Positions 46,907 through 54,957 of a stretch of DNA of 64,000 bases are shown piece after piece; the stretch's first letter is position 1; each line of letters opens with the position of its first letter. The notes beneath the pieces are model-generated. The model had not been told where the DNA came from. It did not search any database and worked only from the letters and a program-made list of their open reading frames with translations. The translations under genes were made by a program, and so were the position numbers. This DNA comes from Rhizobium bangladeshense (GTDB taxonomy: Bacteria; Pseudomonadota; Alphaproteobacteria; Rhizobiales; Rhizobiaceae): the NCBI RefSeq assembly GCF_001662075.1, contig NZ_LYPL01000004.1, positions 124,001 through 188,000 of the forward strand, written 5' to 3'.

Positions 46907-48019
46907 ATGAAGAGCAGAGCAGCTGTCGCGTGGGAGGCCAATAAACCTCTTTCCATCGAAACCATCGAGATCGGCGGTCCAAAGGCGGGGGAGGTTTTGG
47001 TCGAGGTGATGGCGACCGGCGTATGTCACACGGACGCCTACACGCTTTCCGGCCTTGATTCTGAGGAAAAATTTCCAGCCATTCTTGGTCATGAAGGTGC
47101 CGGCATTGTCCGTGAGATTGGCGCGGGGGTCACAACACTGAAGCCGGGTGACCACGTCATTCCGCTCTACACCCCAGAGTGCCGGCAATGCAAAACGTGT
47201 CTTTCCCAGCGGTCCAACCTCTGCACCGCAATCCGAGCCACTCAAGGTCAGGGGCTTATGCCTGACCAAACCACGCGTTTTTCCTGCGATAGCGGCGAGA
47301 TCTTCCACTATATGGGTTGCTCGACCTTTTCGAACTTCACTGTTCTGCCCGAAATCGCGCTCGCGAAGGTTCGCGAAGATGCTCCTTTCGACAAGATTTG
47401 CTACATAGGCTGCGGCGTCACCACCGGCATCGGGGCAGTGATCTATACCGCCAAGGTGAGGGCCGGCTCAAATGTTGTCGTTTTCGGCCTGGGCGGCATC
47501 GGTCTAAATGTCATTCAAGGCGCGCGCATGGTCGGCGCCGACAAAATCATTGGGGTCGACCTGAATCCGGCGAAAGCCGAAATTGCCAGAAAGTTTGGAA
47601 TGACGCACTTCGTCAATCCCAATGAGGTCGGCAAAGACAAGGTCGTACAAGCGATTCAAGATTTAACTGACGGCGGTTCAGACTATTCCTTTGACGCGAC
47701 GGGCAACGTGAATGTCATGCGCCAGGCGCTGGAATGCTGTCATCGAGGATGGGGTGAATCTATTGTAATCGGCGTCGCGGAAGCCGGCAAGGAGATCTCA
47801 ACCCGCCCCTTCCAGCTCGTGACCGGCCGAGTCTGGAAGGGCACTGCCTTTGGCGGAGCTCGCGGGAGAACAGACGTACCAAAGATCGTTGACTGGTACA
47901 TGGAGGGCAAAATCAATATCGATGACCTCATCACGCACACAATGCCTCTGCCTGAGATCAACACGGCATTCGATCTGATGCATGAGGGTAAATCGATCCG
48001 GTCGGTAATCGTCTACTAA
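46907..48019 (+). CDS. frmA: S-(hydroxymethyl)glutathione dehydrogenase (class III alcohol dehydrogenase)
   Basis: A 370-residue zinc alcohol dehydrogenase of class III. The catalytic zinc ligands are in GVCHTDAYT and GHEGAG, the structural zinc Cys quartet in [17 protein letters not shown], and the class III marker [16 protein letters not shown] follows; the NAD site is [13 protein letters not shown] near residue 195. It oxidises the formaldehyde-glutathione adduct to S-formylglutathione with NAD. It is followed 39 bases later by gfa, the adduct-forming gene, making a formaldehyde module next to the aspartate pathway. No S-formylglutathione hydrolase is seen nearby. Confidence 0.94.
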   Translation: MKSRAAVAWEANKPLSIETIEIGGPKAGEVLVEVMATGVCHTDAYTLSGLDSEEKFPAILGHEGAGIVREIGAGVTTLKPGDHVIPLYTPECRQCKTCLSQRSNLCTAIRATQGQGLMPDQTTRFSCDSGEIFHYMGCSTFSNFTVLPEIALAKVREDAPFDKICYIGCGVTTGIGAVIYTAKVRAGSNVVVFGLGGIGLNVIQGARMVGADKIIGVDLNPAKAEIARKFGMTHFVNPNEVGKDKVVQAIQDLTDGGSDYSFDATGNVNVMRQALECCHRGWGESIVIGVAEAGKEISTRPFQLVTGRVWKGTAFGGARGRTDVPKIVDWYMEGKINIDDLITHTMPLPEINTAFDLMHEGKSIRSVIVY

Positions 48020-48058
48020 GCAGAACCAAGCCGCGCTCGCGGCAACCAGGAGGAAACT

Positions 48059-48631
48059 ATGAACGTTCGGCTTCTTCATCCGTCTATCGAGAACGACATC
48101 CACAGGCATGATAGCGATAATCAGGGTGGCATTCTCGTCTGCAAGTGTTACGAGAGGCCAGTGAAGGTCAAAGTCGTGGGCGGTATTGCGCATAACCACG
48201 CCTGCGGATGCACGAAATGTTGGAAACCAGCGGGTGCCGCATTTTCAGTTGTCGCCGTGGCGCCGACCGAGAACGTCTCGGTTGTTGAGAATGGCGACAA
48301 ACTTGCGGTCGTGGACAAAACGGCCCTGATCCAGCGGTACGCTTGCGATGCGTGCGGCACGCACATGCATGGTCCGGTTGAACGGGAGCACGCCTTTCAG
48401 GGATTGTCATTCCTTCACCCCGAACTATTTGAGAACGACAACTGGCCGCAGCCGACATTTGCCGCTTTCGTGTCCTCGGTTATCGAAGGCGGTGTCGACC
48501 CCTCGGAAATGAGCGGGATCCGAGGCAGGTTTAACGATCTCGGACTGGAACCGTACGACTGCCTCTCACCGGCGCTCATGGACTACGTTTCCACGTGGGC
48601 AGCGAAGAAGAGTGGCGCGTTGGGTCAGTGA
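48059..48631 (+). CDS. gfa: S-(hydroxymethyl)glutathione synthase (Gfa)
   Basis: A 190-residue zinc protein of the GFA family. Zinc ligands are in CKCYE near residue 30, [13 protein letters not shown] near 52 and [13 protein letters not shown] near 98, the standard layout. It binds glutathione and speeds adduct formation with formaldehyde, feeding frmA just upstream. An AGGAGG site lies upstream of the ATG. Confidence 0.93.
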   Translation: MNVRLLHPSIENDIHRHDSDNQGGILVCKCYERPVKVKVVGGIAHNHACGCTKCWKPAGAAFSVVAVAPTENVSVVENGDKLAVVDKTALIQRYACDACGTHMHGPVEREHAFQGLSFLHPELFENDNWPQPTFAAFVSSVIEGGVDPSEMSGIRGRFNDLGLEPYDCLSPALMDYVSTWAAKKSGALGQ

Positions 48632-48961
48632 ACAGACGCAGGGCGATCGGACCTATTCGGGTCTCTCTCCCGCCATAGAAGCACAGTCGCGGCCTTGAAT
48701 AAACTACTAACGCGGCGGCGCTTTAGATCAATAGTGGATCGACTGTGTCGCCTTGTTCCCGACTTTGGCGGCGTGGCAAGCTGTGCGCCGTGCCGGCTGG
48801 TTGAACGGGTATAATGACGACCTCAATGGCAGGGTTTTGCCTTGCTCGATGCCATAGATGGCCGCGTTCACGACCTGAAAGCGATCGGCGAGCGAGCCTA
48901 GATCAGGGCAGGGGAATGCCGATCGTGACGTTGAAAGCTATGCGTGTGGGGAAGGAATACG
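48632..48961. other. Intergenic region before the enolase-like gene
   Basis: About 330 bases without a supported gene. I see no clear terminator or operator. Confidence 0.45.
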
Positions 48962-50096
48962 ATGCCGGATCATGGACTTAGAGCGCCAATTGTAATCGAA
49001 TCAGCCGAACTGCGGCTGATAGAACTTCCCTTGCTAAAGCCTTTCACAATTTCCTCTGGAACAATGGTGACGAGGGTGGCGCCCATTGTTGTACTGCGAG
49101 GCGGTGGATGTGAGGGTTACGCGGAGGGTGTGGCAGACGTGCTGCCTGATTATTTGCCCGAAACTATTGTCTCGTCGATGATGATGATGCGGGACGTGCT
49201 ATTGCCGGCTATCGTGGGTAAGCACTTTGCCAACCCGCAAGAGATAGAACGATCGTTTCGTCCTTGGCGCGATCACCAGATGGCAAAGGCGACCGTCGAG
49301 TTGGCATTTTGGGATCTATGGTCCAAGGTGCAGGGTCTGCCGCTATGGCAGGTTCTTGGGGGTACGCGCTCCCAAATCGAGGTTGGCGTATCCCTTGGGA
49401 TCAAAGAAATTTTTGAGACCCTGGAGGAGGTGGCTCTCCACGTGGAGCAAGGCTACCGCCGGATCAAGCTGAAGATCACTACCGGCCACGACTTGAAGCT
49501 TCTCGATTGCAGTGCGCGCCAGGTTCCCTGACATCCATCTGACCGTAGATGCGAATTGCTGCTATACGATCGCTGATTTAGCTCTATTGCGAAAGCTGGA
49601 CAGTTATGGGCTGGACTATATCGAGCAACCGTTGGCATGGAACGATTTGCACGATCATGTGCGCTTGCAATCCATATTAAGCACTCCAATTTGCCTGGAT
49701 GAGTCTATCCGCACTTTGGCTGATTGCCGTAAAGCGCTTCACTCAGATGCCGGACGGATTATCAACATTAAGGTTGGTCGTGTAGGCGGCCACACCGTAG
49801 CGAAGCAGATACATGACTTGTGCCTCGCCTATGATGCGCCGGTCTGGTGCGGAGGCATGACCGAAACCGGAATTGGCCGCGCACATAACATTCATCTCTG
49901 CACGCTCGAGCAGTTCTCACGGCCCGGTGACACTTCGTCGTCGTCGCGATACTTCAAACAAGACGTTATCGTCGAACGGCTTGAAACTTCCGACGGCCTG
50001 ATGCCCATCCCGGCGAACGGCGCAGGAATTGGCTTAACCGTGGATTGGGATTTCCTCGACGCCATCTCCACTTCAGTCGAAACGATCAAAGCTTGA
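48962..50096 (+). pseudogene. Enolase-superfamily enzyme (MenC/N-succinylamino-acid-racemase-like), frameshifted
   Basis: ATG 48962, after AAGGAA, opens a frame with the N-terminal capping domain (LRLIELPLLKPFTISSGT, ATVELAFWDLWSKVQGLPLW) and the first barrel strand carrying the catalytic Lys (YRRIKLKI). It stops at about 49531. From about 49512 another frame continues: RARFPDIHLTVDANCCY (metal Asp), DYIEQPL (Glu), CLDESI (Glu/Asp), INIKVGRVGG (second Lys) and GGMTETGIGRAHN. Removing one base near 49511 rejoins them into a protein of about 377 residues, the usual length. The intact protein resembles o-succinylbenzoate synthase/N-succinylamino acid racemase enzymes. Confidence 0.85.
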
Positions 50097-50421
50097 AGTC
50101 CACATTTACGGCGGGTCCTGGTTCAACCTTCTCCGAATGGAGGTTCTGATGGCTGACCTTTTTGCCGAGGGAGCATCCGATGGCGCGGCTATCGCCGCAC
50201 TTTCCGCTTTCTCATTTCGGCCCACAATCAAATGTTTCTTCGCGGTATCACAGACGCGTATGTGTTCATCGCGGATAAATGGCTGTCCGCGCGTCGAAGT
50301 GCATCGAGAGCCGCCGCACGATCCTTCCTTGCCAACAAACCACAAAGAACCTCCGAAACAGCCAAGGCTGGTGTGAGGGTATGAAAAAAGGTATGGCTCT
50401 CCGTCGGGAAGAAGACAACAT

Positions 50422-50667
50422 CTCCCGGTTCTCCCGCTCAAGAGCCTTCATCTTCTCGGCCATATCGCTCGGAACGCCTGCTCGTTTGCCGCTGTCGACT
50501 TCGGCCTTCTTGACCCATTCATGGAGCGTCTGCGCCGTGCAGCCGATCTTGGCGGCGATTGAGGACACTGCCGCCCATCGCGACGCATGCTCGCCTTCGT
50601 GATCCAGAACCATGCGCACCGCTCGGGCGCGAACTTCAGGTGAAAACTTGTTCGTTGTTTTGCTCAT
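50422..50667 (-). pseudogene. IS3-family OrfA fragment
   Basis: The first 82 residues of a transposase OrfA, with [20 protein letters not shown], the HTH region [19 protein letters not shown] and [10 protein letters not shown]. The frame runs on to 50266, but the later residues no longer resemble OrfA. Confidence 0.75.
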
Positions 50668-50720
50668 ATCGGCTCCACTTTCTCAGAAGTTGGAGCCTCC
50701 GGCAAACCCGGCGCGGTTCA
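50422..50720 (-). mobile_element. Truncated IS3-family element remnant
   Basis: One end survives: read on the minus strand from 50720 it begins TGAACCGCGCCGGGTTTGCC, the type of terminal inverted repeat expected for an IS3-family element. An orfA start follows at 50667. Homology stops at about 50422, inside orfA; orfB and the other end are missing. It lies 134 bases before the truncated fixO sequence and is the likely cause or relic of the rearrangement that removed fixN. Confidence 0.7.
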
Positions 50721-50854
50721 TGCACGTCAGGTAAACCAAGCAGGAGCCGCGCCGACGATACCATGGAGGCACAACGATGGTTCGACCACCTCACAAAATA
50801 CTTTGCCGGCGTCGTACTTCGCGCATGTCCTCTCGCCGGCCGACACCACCTTAA

Positions 50855-51490
50855 ATCGCACCGCTGTTCTACCTGCAGAACACGATTGAAAAGGTGGAAG
50901 GCATGCGGCCGTATACGCCGCTCGAGCTGGCCGGCCGGAACATCTACATCCGCGAAGGCTGCTACCTCTGCCACAGCCAGATGATCAGGCCGTTCCGCGA
51001 CGAGGTCGAACGCTACGGCCATTACTCGCTCGCGGCCGAGTCCATGTACGATCATCCTTTCCAGTGGGGATCCAAGCGAACCGGGCCGGATCTGGCCCGT
51101 GTCGGCGCACGCTACTCCAACGAATGGCATGTCCAGCATCTCGCGGATCCACGGGCAGTCGTGCCGGAGTCGATCATGCCGAGTTACGCCTTCCTCAAAG
51201 AACAGAGGGTGACGGTCAAGGACGTGGGAATGGACCTGAAGGCCAACGAGGATGTGGGCGTGCCTTATAACGACGACATGCTGGCGAATGCGGAAGCCGA
51301 CATGAAGGCCCAAGCCGATCCGAACGCAGATACGATGGCCCTGCTTGCCCGCTATCCGAAGGCGAAGACCGGCGATTTCGACGGCGATCCTGCTGCGCTG
51401 ACCGAAATGGATGCCTTGGTGTCCTACCTGCAGATGCTCGGAAAGTTGGTCGATTTCTCGACCTACGACGATGCGACCGGCTACCGATGA
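50855..51490 (+). pseudogene. fixO: cbb3 oxidase subunit II (FixO), N-terminus lost
   Basis: Recognisable FixO sequence begins at about 50855 ([16 protein letters not shown]) and runs to 51490, including the c-heme motif CYLCHSQM and the [13 protein letters not shown] block. An in-frame TAA at 50852 lies just upstream, and the usual first 30-odd residues with the single membrane anchor are absent. A GTG at 50894 could start a 198-residue soluble remnant, against about 243 residues in the intact family. Without the anchor or a signal peptide the heme domain cannot reach the periplasm. No fixN sequence precedes it. Confidence 0.88.
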
Positions 51491-51498
51491 GGTGATCC

Positions 51499-51651
51499 AT
51501 GGAAACCTACACTGCAATGAGACACTTCGCCGACAGCTGGGGCCTCCTGGCAATGGCGGCATTCTTCGTCGGCGTCGTTGTGTTCACCCTTCGCCCAGGC
51601 AGCAAGCAGACGGCGAAAGAGGCCGCCGATATTCCCCTGAAGGAAGATTGA
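51499..51651 (+). CDS. fixQ: cbb3 oxidase small subunit FixQ
   Basis: A 50-residue membrane protein: METYTAMRHFADSWGLLAM starts it, a single hydrophobic helix follows, and a short polar tail ends KEAADIPLKED. This is the standard length and sequence type for FixQ/CcoQ, which helps assemble and stabilise the oxidase. It lies 8 bases after fixO and one base before the fixP start. Confidence 0.92.
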   Translation: METYTAMRHFADSWGLLAMAAFFVGVVVFTLRPGSKQTAKEAADIPLKED

Positions 51652-51652
51652 G

Positions 51653-52516
51653 ATGTCGGAAAAACATATCGACGAATTTAGCGGCGTCGAAACGACCGGA
51701 CATGAATGGGACGGCATCCGCGAGCTCAACAATCCGATGCCCCGCTGGTGGGTGTGGACCTTCTATGCCACCATTGTCTGGGCTGCGGGCTATGCAATCG
51801 CATATCCGGCGATCCCGATGATTACCGACCCCACGAAGGGCATGCTGGGTTTCTCCAGCCGCGCCGAGCTGCAGCAGAACCTGGATCAGGCCAAGGCATC
51901 GCAGACGACGCTTCATGATCTGATCGCCGCCAAGACGGTGCACGAGATCGATTCCGATTCTGCCCTTCGCGAATTTGCGGTCGCCGGCGGCGCATCTGCA
52001 TTCAAGGTGAACTGCGCGACATGCCATGGCTCGGGAGCAAGCGGCGGCCCGGGATTTCCGAACCTCAACGACGACGATTGGCTGTGGGGCGGAGACCTGG
52101 ATGCCATCCAGGCGACGATCGCGCATGGGATTCGCTTCGACGGGGATACGGACACTCATGCTTCCGAGATGCCGCCCTTTGCCGATGTTCTGGATCCTCT
52201 CCAGACAAGGCAGGTCGCGGCTTACGTCTGGGGGCTGACCAATACGCCGTCGGACCCCGGTCTCGCAGAGGCCGGAAAACAGGTCTTCGTCGATAACTGT
52301 GCCGCATGTCACGGCGACGACGCCAAAGGAAAAGCCGAAATGGGCGCGCCGGATCTCGCCGATGCGATCTGGCTGAAGTCACGCGGCGAGGATGCGATCA
52401 TCCGCCAGGTCGCCTCTCCCAAGCATGGCGTCATGCCTGCCTGGGCCGGGCGCCTGGGTGATACGACGGTCAAGGAACTTACCATTTTCGTCCATTCACT
52501 TGGCGGCGGGACGTGA
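51653..52516 (+). CDS. fixP: cbb3 oxidase diheme subunit III (FixP)
   Basis: A 287-residue diheme cytochrome c. An N-terminal anchor (PRWWVWTFYATIVWAAGYAI near residue 29) is followed by two CxxCH heme sites, CATCHGSG near residue 122 and CAACHGDD near 219, with distal Met ligands in HASEMPPF and KHGVMPAWAG. It passes electrons from cytochrome c to FixO and FixN. It looks intact, but its partners FixN and full-length FixO are missing here. Confidence 0.94.
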   Translation: MSEKHIDEFSGVETTGHEWDGIRELNNPMPRWWVWTFYATIVWAAGYAIAYPAIPMITDPTKGMLGFSSRAELQQNLDQAKASQTTLHDLIAAKTVHEIDSDSALREFAVAGGASAFKVNCATCHGSGASGGPGFPNLNDDDWLWGGDLDAIQATIAHGIRFDGDTDTHASEMPPFADVLDPLQTRQVAAYVWGLTNTPSDPGLAEAGKQVFVDNCAACHGDDAKGKAEMGAPDLADAIWLKSRGEDAIIRQVASPKHGVMPAWAGRLGDTTVKELTIFVHSLGGGT

Positions 52517-52527
52517 GGAGAAAAGCC

Positions 52528-52713
52528 ATGTCAGCTCATGACCACAATCCAATCCTCAGCCTCTACGGCACATCGCGCACCGCCATCCGATCGCGTATAT
52601 CGGAACGCGCTAAGACGATGCCCCCATCACCCGAGCAGGACGTTCCGCCAAAGATCGCCAATTCGATCGTAAGTTTGACCGGTGTCAAGGACCACCAGCA
52701 GACGGGCCGTTAG
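52528..52713 (+). CDS. Small hypothetical protein between fixP and fixG
   Basis: A 61-residue protein starting at ATG 52528 after GAGGAG, beginning MSAHDHNPILSLYGTSRTAI and ending VKDHQQTGR. It has no membrane segment and no motif I recognise. Spacing of 11 bases after fixP and the good ribosome-binding site suggest a real gene of the fixOQP transcript. Its function is unknown. Confidence 0.55.
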   Translation: MSAHDHNPILSLYGTSRTAIRSRISERAKTMPPSPEQDVPPKIANSIVSLTGVKDHQQTGR

Positions 52714-52840
52714 TCCTTAGCTCGTCGAGGATGTGTCAGCCGTGCCTCTCCTCGGCGGCTCCTGCAGGCCGCGCCCTTCTGTCCAGGGCGTGGCCTGTTC
52801 CGGAAGATCACTTTCCGACGAGATTGCATCTGGGCGTTTC

Positions 52841-52854
52841 TTGATCTGCATCAA
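52841..52854. promoter_or_regulatory. FixK/FNR anaerobox upstream of fixG
   Basis: TTGATCTGCATCAA is a perfect match to the TTGAT-N4-ATCAA consensus for FixK/FNR. Its centre is about 59 bases before the fixG start, which allows activation with the box near -41 and a short leader. This implies low-oxygen control of fixGHIS. Confidence 0.9.
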
Positions 52855-52906
52855 GGAACGGATGCGCCACAGGTGGGACAAGGTCGGGTGAAATCGGATA
52901 GGTCCC

Positions 52907-54475
52907 ATGAACCTCTACACTGCACCAGATCCCGATAACATCGAGCGGCTCAATGTCGAGCCGGTCAATGCCCGTCGCAACCGGCAGCCTCTCTACGCAC
53001 CTCGGAAGAAGGTTTTTCCCAAGCGTGCGGAGGGACGATTCCGTCGGTTCAAGTGGATCGTCATGCTGATTACGCTCGGCATCTACTATCTCGCGCCATG
53101 GTTTCGCTGGGATCGCGGTCCCTACGCGCCCGACCAGGCAATCCTCATCGACCTTTCTTCACGGCGTTTCTTCTTTTTCTTCATCGAAATCTGGCCTCAG
53201 GAATTTTATTATGTAGCGGGTCTCCTCGTCATGGCGGGGTTCGGCCTGTTTCTCGTCACTTCCGCGGTTGGCCGCGCATGGTGCGGCTATGCTTGTCCGC
53301 AGACCGTGTGGGTTGATCTTTTTCTCGTCGTCGAACGTGCGATCGAAGGCGATCGAAACGCGCGAATGAAGCTTGATGCTGGTCCCTTAAGCTTTGCCAA
53401 GCTGAGGAAGCGTGTCGTCAAACACTCGATCTGGTTGCTGATCGGCGTCGTCACGGGCGGAGCGTGGATCTTTTATTTTGCCGACGCGCCGAGCCTGTTT
53501 GCTTCGCTGTTCACCGGCCGCGCTCCTGCAGCCGCCTACACCACCGTCGCCATCCTTACCGCGACGACCTATGTGCTCGGCGGTCTCATGCGAGAGCAGG
53601 TGTGCACCTATATGTGCCCATGGCCACGCATCCAGGGTGCGATGCTCGACGAAAATTCTCTCGTCGTCACATACAATGACTGGCGGGGCGAGCAGCGGTC
53701 GCGTCACGCCAAGAAGGCTTTGGTCAATGGCCTATCGGTCGGGGATTGCGTGGATTGCAATGCCTGCGTGGCGGTGTGTCCGATGGGAATCGACATTCGC
53801 GACGGACAGCAGATGGAGTGCATCACATGCGCGCTCTGCATCGACGCCTGCGACGGTGTCATGGACAAGCTCGGAAAGCCCCGCGGCCTGATCGCCTACG
53901 CCACGCTGAGCGAATACTCGAGCAACATGTCGGTTGCCACGGATGAAGGACGAACGGCCGTCCAGCCGTCCAGGGTTCGAAACGAGGATGGGACCTTCGT
54001 TCCGGCGATCCGGCACTTCGACTGGCGTATCATCTATCGTCCGAGAACCGTGTTTTACGCAGTCGCCTGGGCGTCGGTCGGCGTGGCCATGCTCGTCCAT
54101 CTCACCTTTCGGGAGCGCCTTGAACTCAACGTCGTTCACGACCGAAACCCCCAATATGTTCTGGAAAGCGACGGCTCTCTCAGGAATGGCTACACGCTTC
54201 GTGTCCTGAACATGGTGCCGACGCCGAGGGATGTGAACATAAGCCTGGTCGGGCTGGAGGGGGCGACGATGCGCATCCCCGAGTTCGGCAAGGAAGACGC
54301 TCGCAGCTTTACAGTCCATGCCGAACCCGACGCGGCCACGACGCTCAAGGTCTTCGTTACACGCAAGCCTACCGGAGCCGCGATCAGTGAATTTCTGTTC
54401 GTTATCGAAGATACCGATCATGCCGATCGGGCAACCTACCGCGCGGCGTTCAATGCACCGGGAGACATCAAATGA
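52907..54475 (+). CDS. fixG: cbb3 oxidase accessory ferredoxin-like protein FixG (CcoG)
   Basis: A 522-residue polytopic protein with several membrane helices (near residues 43-60, 83-120, 160-215 and 375-400) and two 4Fe-4S ferredoxin clusters, CVDCNACVAVCP near 281 and CITCALCIDAC near 305. The C-terminal 100 residues form an Ig-like periplasmic domain. It is thought to act in copper handling for cbb3 oxidase assembly. It overlaps fixH by four bases (ATGA). Confidence 0.94.
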   Translation: MNLYTAPDPDNIERLNVEPVNARRNRQPLYAPRKKVFPKRAEGRFRRFKWIVMLITLGIYYLAPWFRWDRGPYAPDQAILIDLSSRRFFFFFIEIWPQEFYYVAGLLVMAGFGLFLVTSAVGRAWCGYACPQTVWVDLFLVVERAIEGDRNARMKLDAGPLSFAKLRKRVVKHSIWLLIGVVTGGAWIFYFADAPSLFASLFTGRAPAAAYTTVAILTATTYVLGGLMREQVCTYMCPWPRIQGAMLDENSLVVTYNDWRGEQRSRHAKKALVNGLSVGDCVDCNACVAVCPMGIDIRDGQQMECITCALCIDACDGVMDKLGKPRGLIAYATLSEYSSNMSVATDEGRTAVQPSRVRNEDGTFVPAIRHFDWRIIYRPRTVFYAVAWASVGVAMLVHLTFRERLELNVVHDRNPQYVLESDGSLRNGYTLRVLNMVPTPRDVNISLVGLEGATMRIPEFGKEDARSFTVHAEPDAATTLKVFVTRKPTGAAISEFLFVIEDTDHADRATYRAAFNAPGDIK

Positions 54476-54957
54476 AGACCTCCGCTCAAGGTTTTACAGG
54501 CCTGCACATGCTGCTTGCGACCTCGGCATTCTTTGGCGTGGTGATCGCAGTGAACGTCACCATGGCCCTCTATGCCTCCTCCAGCTGGAGCGGTCTGGTC
54601 GTGAAAAACACCTATATCGCCAGTCAGGAGTTCAACCGCAAAGCGGCGGCGATGAAGGCAATGGCCGCTTCCGGCATCGAGGGCAACCTCTCCATAAAGG
54701 GGCACGAGATCCGCTACGACATTCACGACAAGAGCGGATCGCCTGCGATCGTCGACGACGTCGTTCTGAATTTCAAACGGCCCGTCGGAGACCACGAGGA
54801 CTTCCTCCTTACGCTCAAGAAGGCAGCCGCGGGGCGGTTCGAAGCGGAACATGATCTAGCCGAAGGTGACTGGATCGTCGAGGCCATCTCGCGAAACAAC
54901 GGCGTGGTCGTCATGCATGAGGCAAAACGCATCGATACCGCGGAGTTAGGCCAATGA
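54472..54957 (+). CDS. fixH: cbb3 oxidase assembly protein FixH
   Basis: A 161-residue protein with one N-terminal membrane helix (LLATSAFFGVVIAVNVTMAL, about residues 14-33) and a periplasmic beta-rich domain beginning with the conserved FNRKAAAM. It is needed for oxidase assembly, probably with the copper pump. It overlaps fixG and fixI by four bases each. Confidence 0.92.
   Translation: MKTSAQGFTGLHMLLATSAFFGVVIAVNVTMALYASSSWSGLVVKNTYIASQEFNRKAAAMKAMAASGIEGNLSIKGHEIRYDIHDKSGSPAIVDDVVLNFKRPVGDHEDFLLTLKKAAAGRFEAEHDLAEGDWIVEAISRNNGVVVMHEAKRIDTAELGQ

Noticed and set aside
50232..50384. Protein-like frame [17 protein letters not shown]... upstream of the IS3 remnant
   Set aside because: No ribosome-binding site and no recognised family; probably a chance frame or an unidentifiable remnant.
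50721..50854. Possible fixN 3' end between the IS3 remnant and fixO
   Set aside because: None of the frames I translated gives FixN-like sequence.
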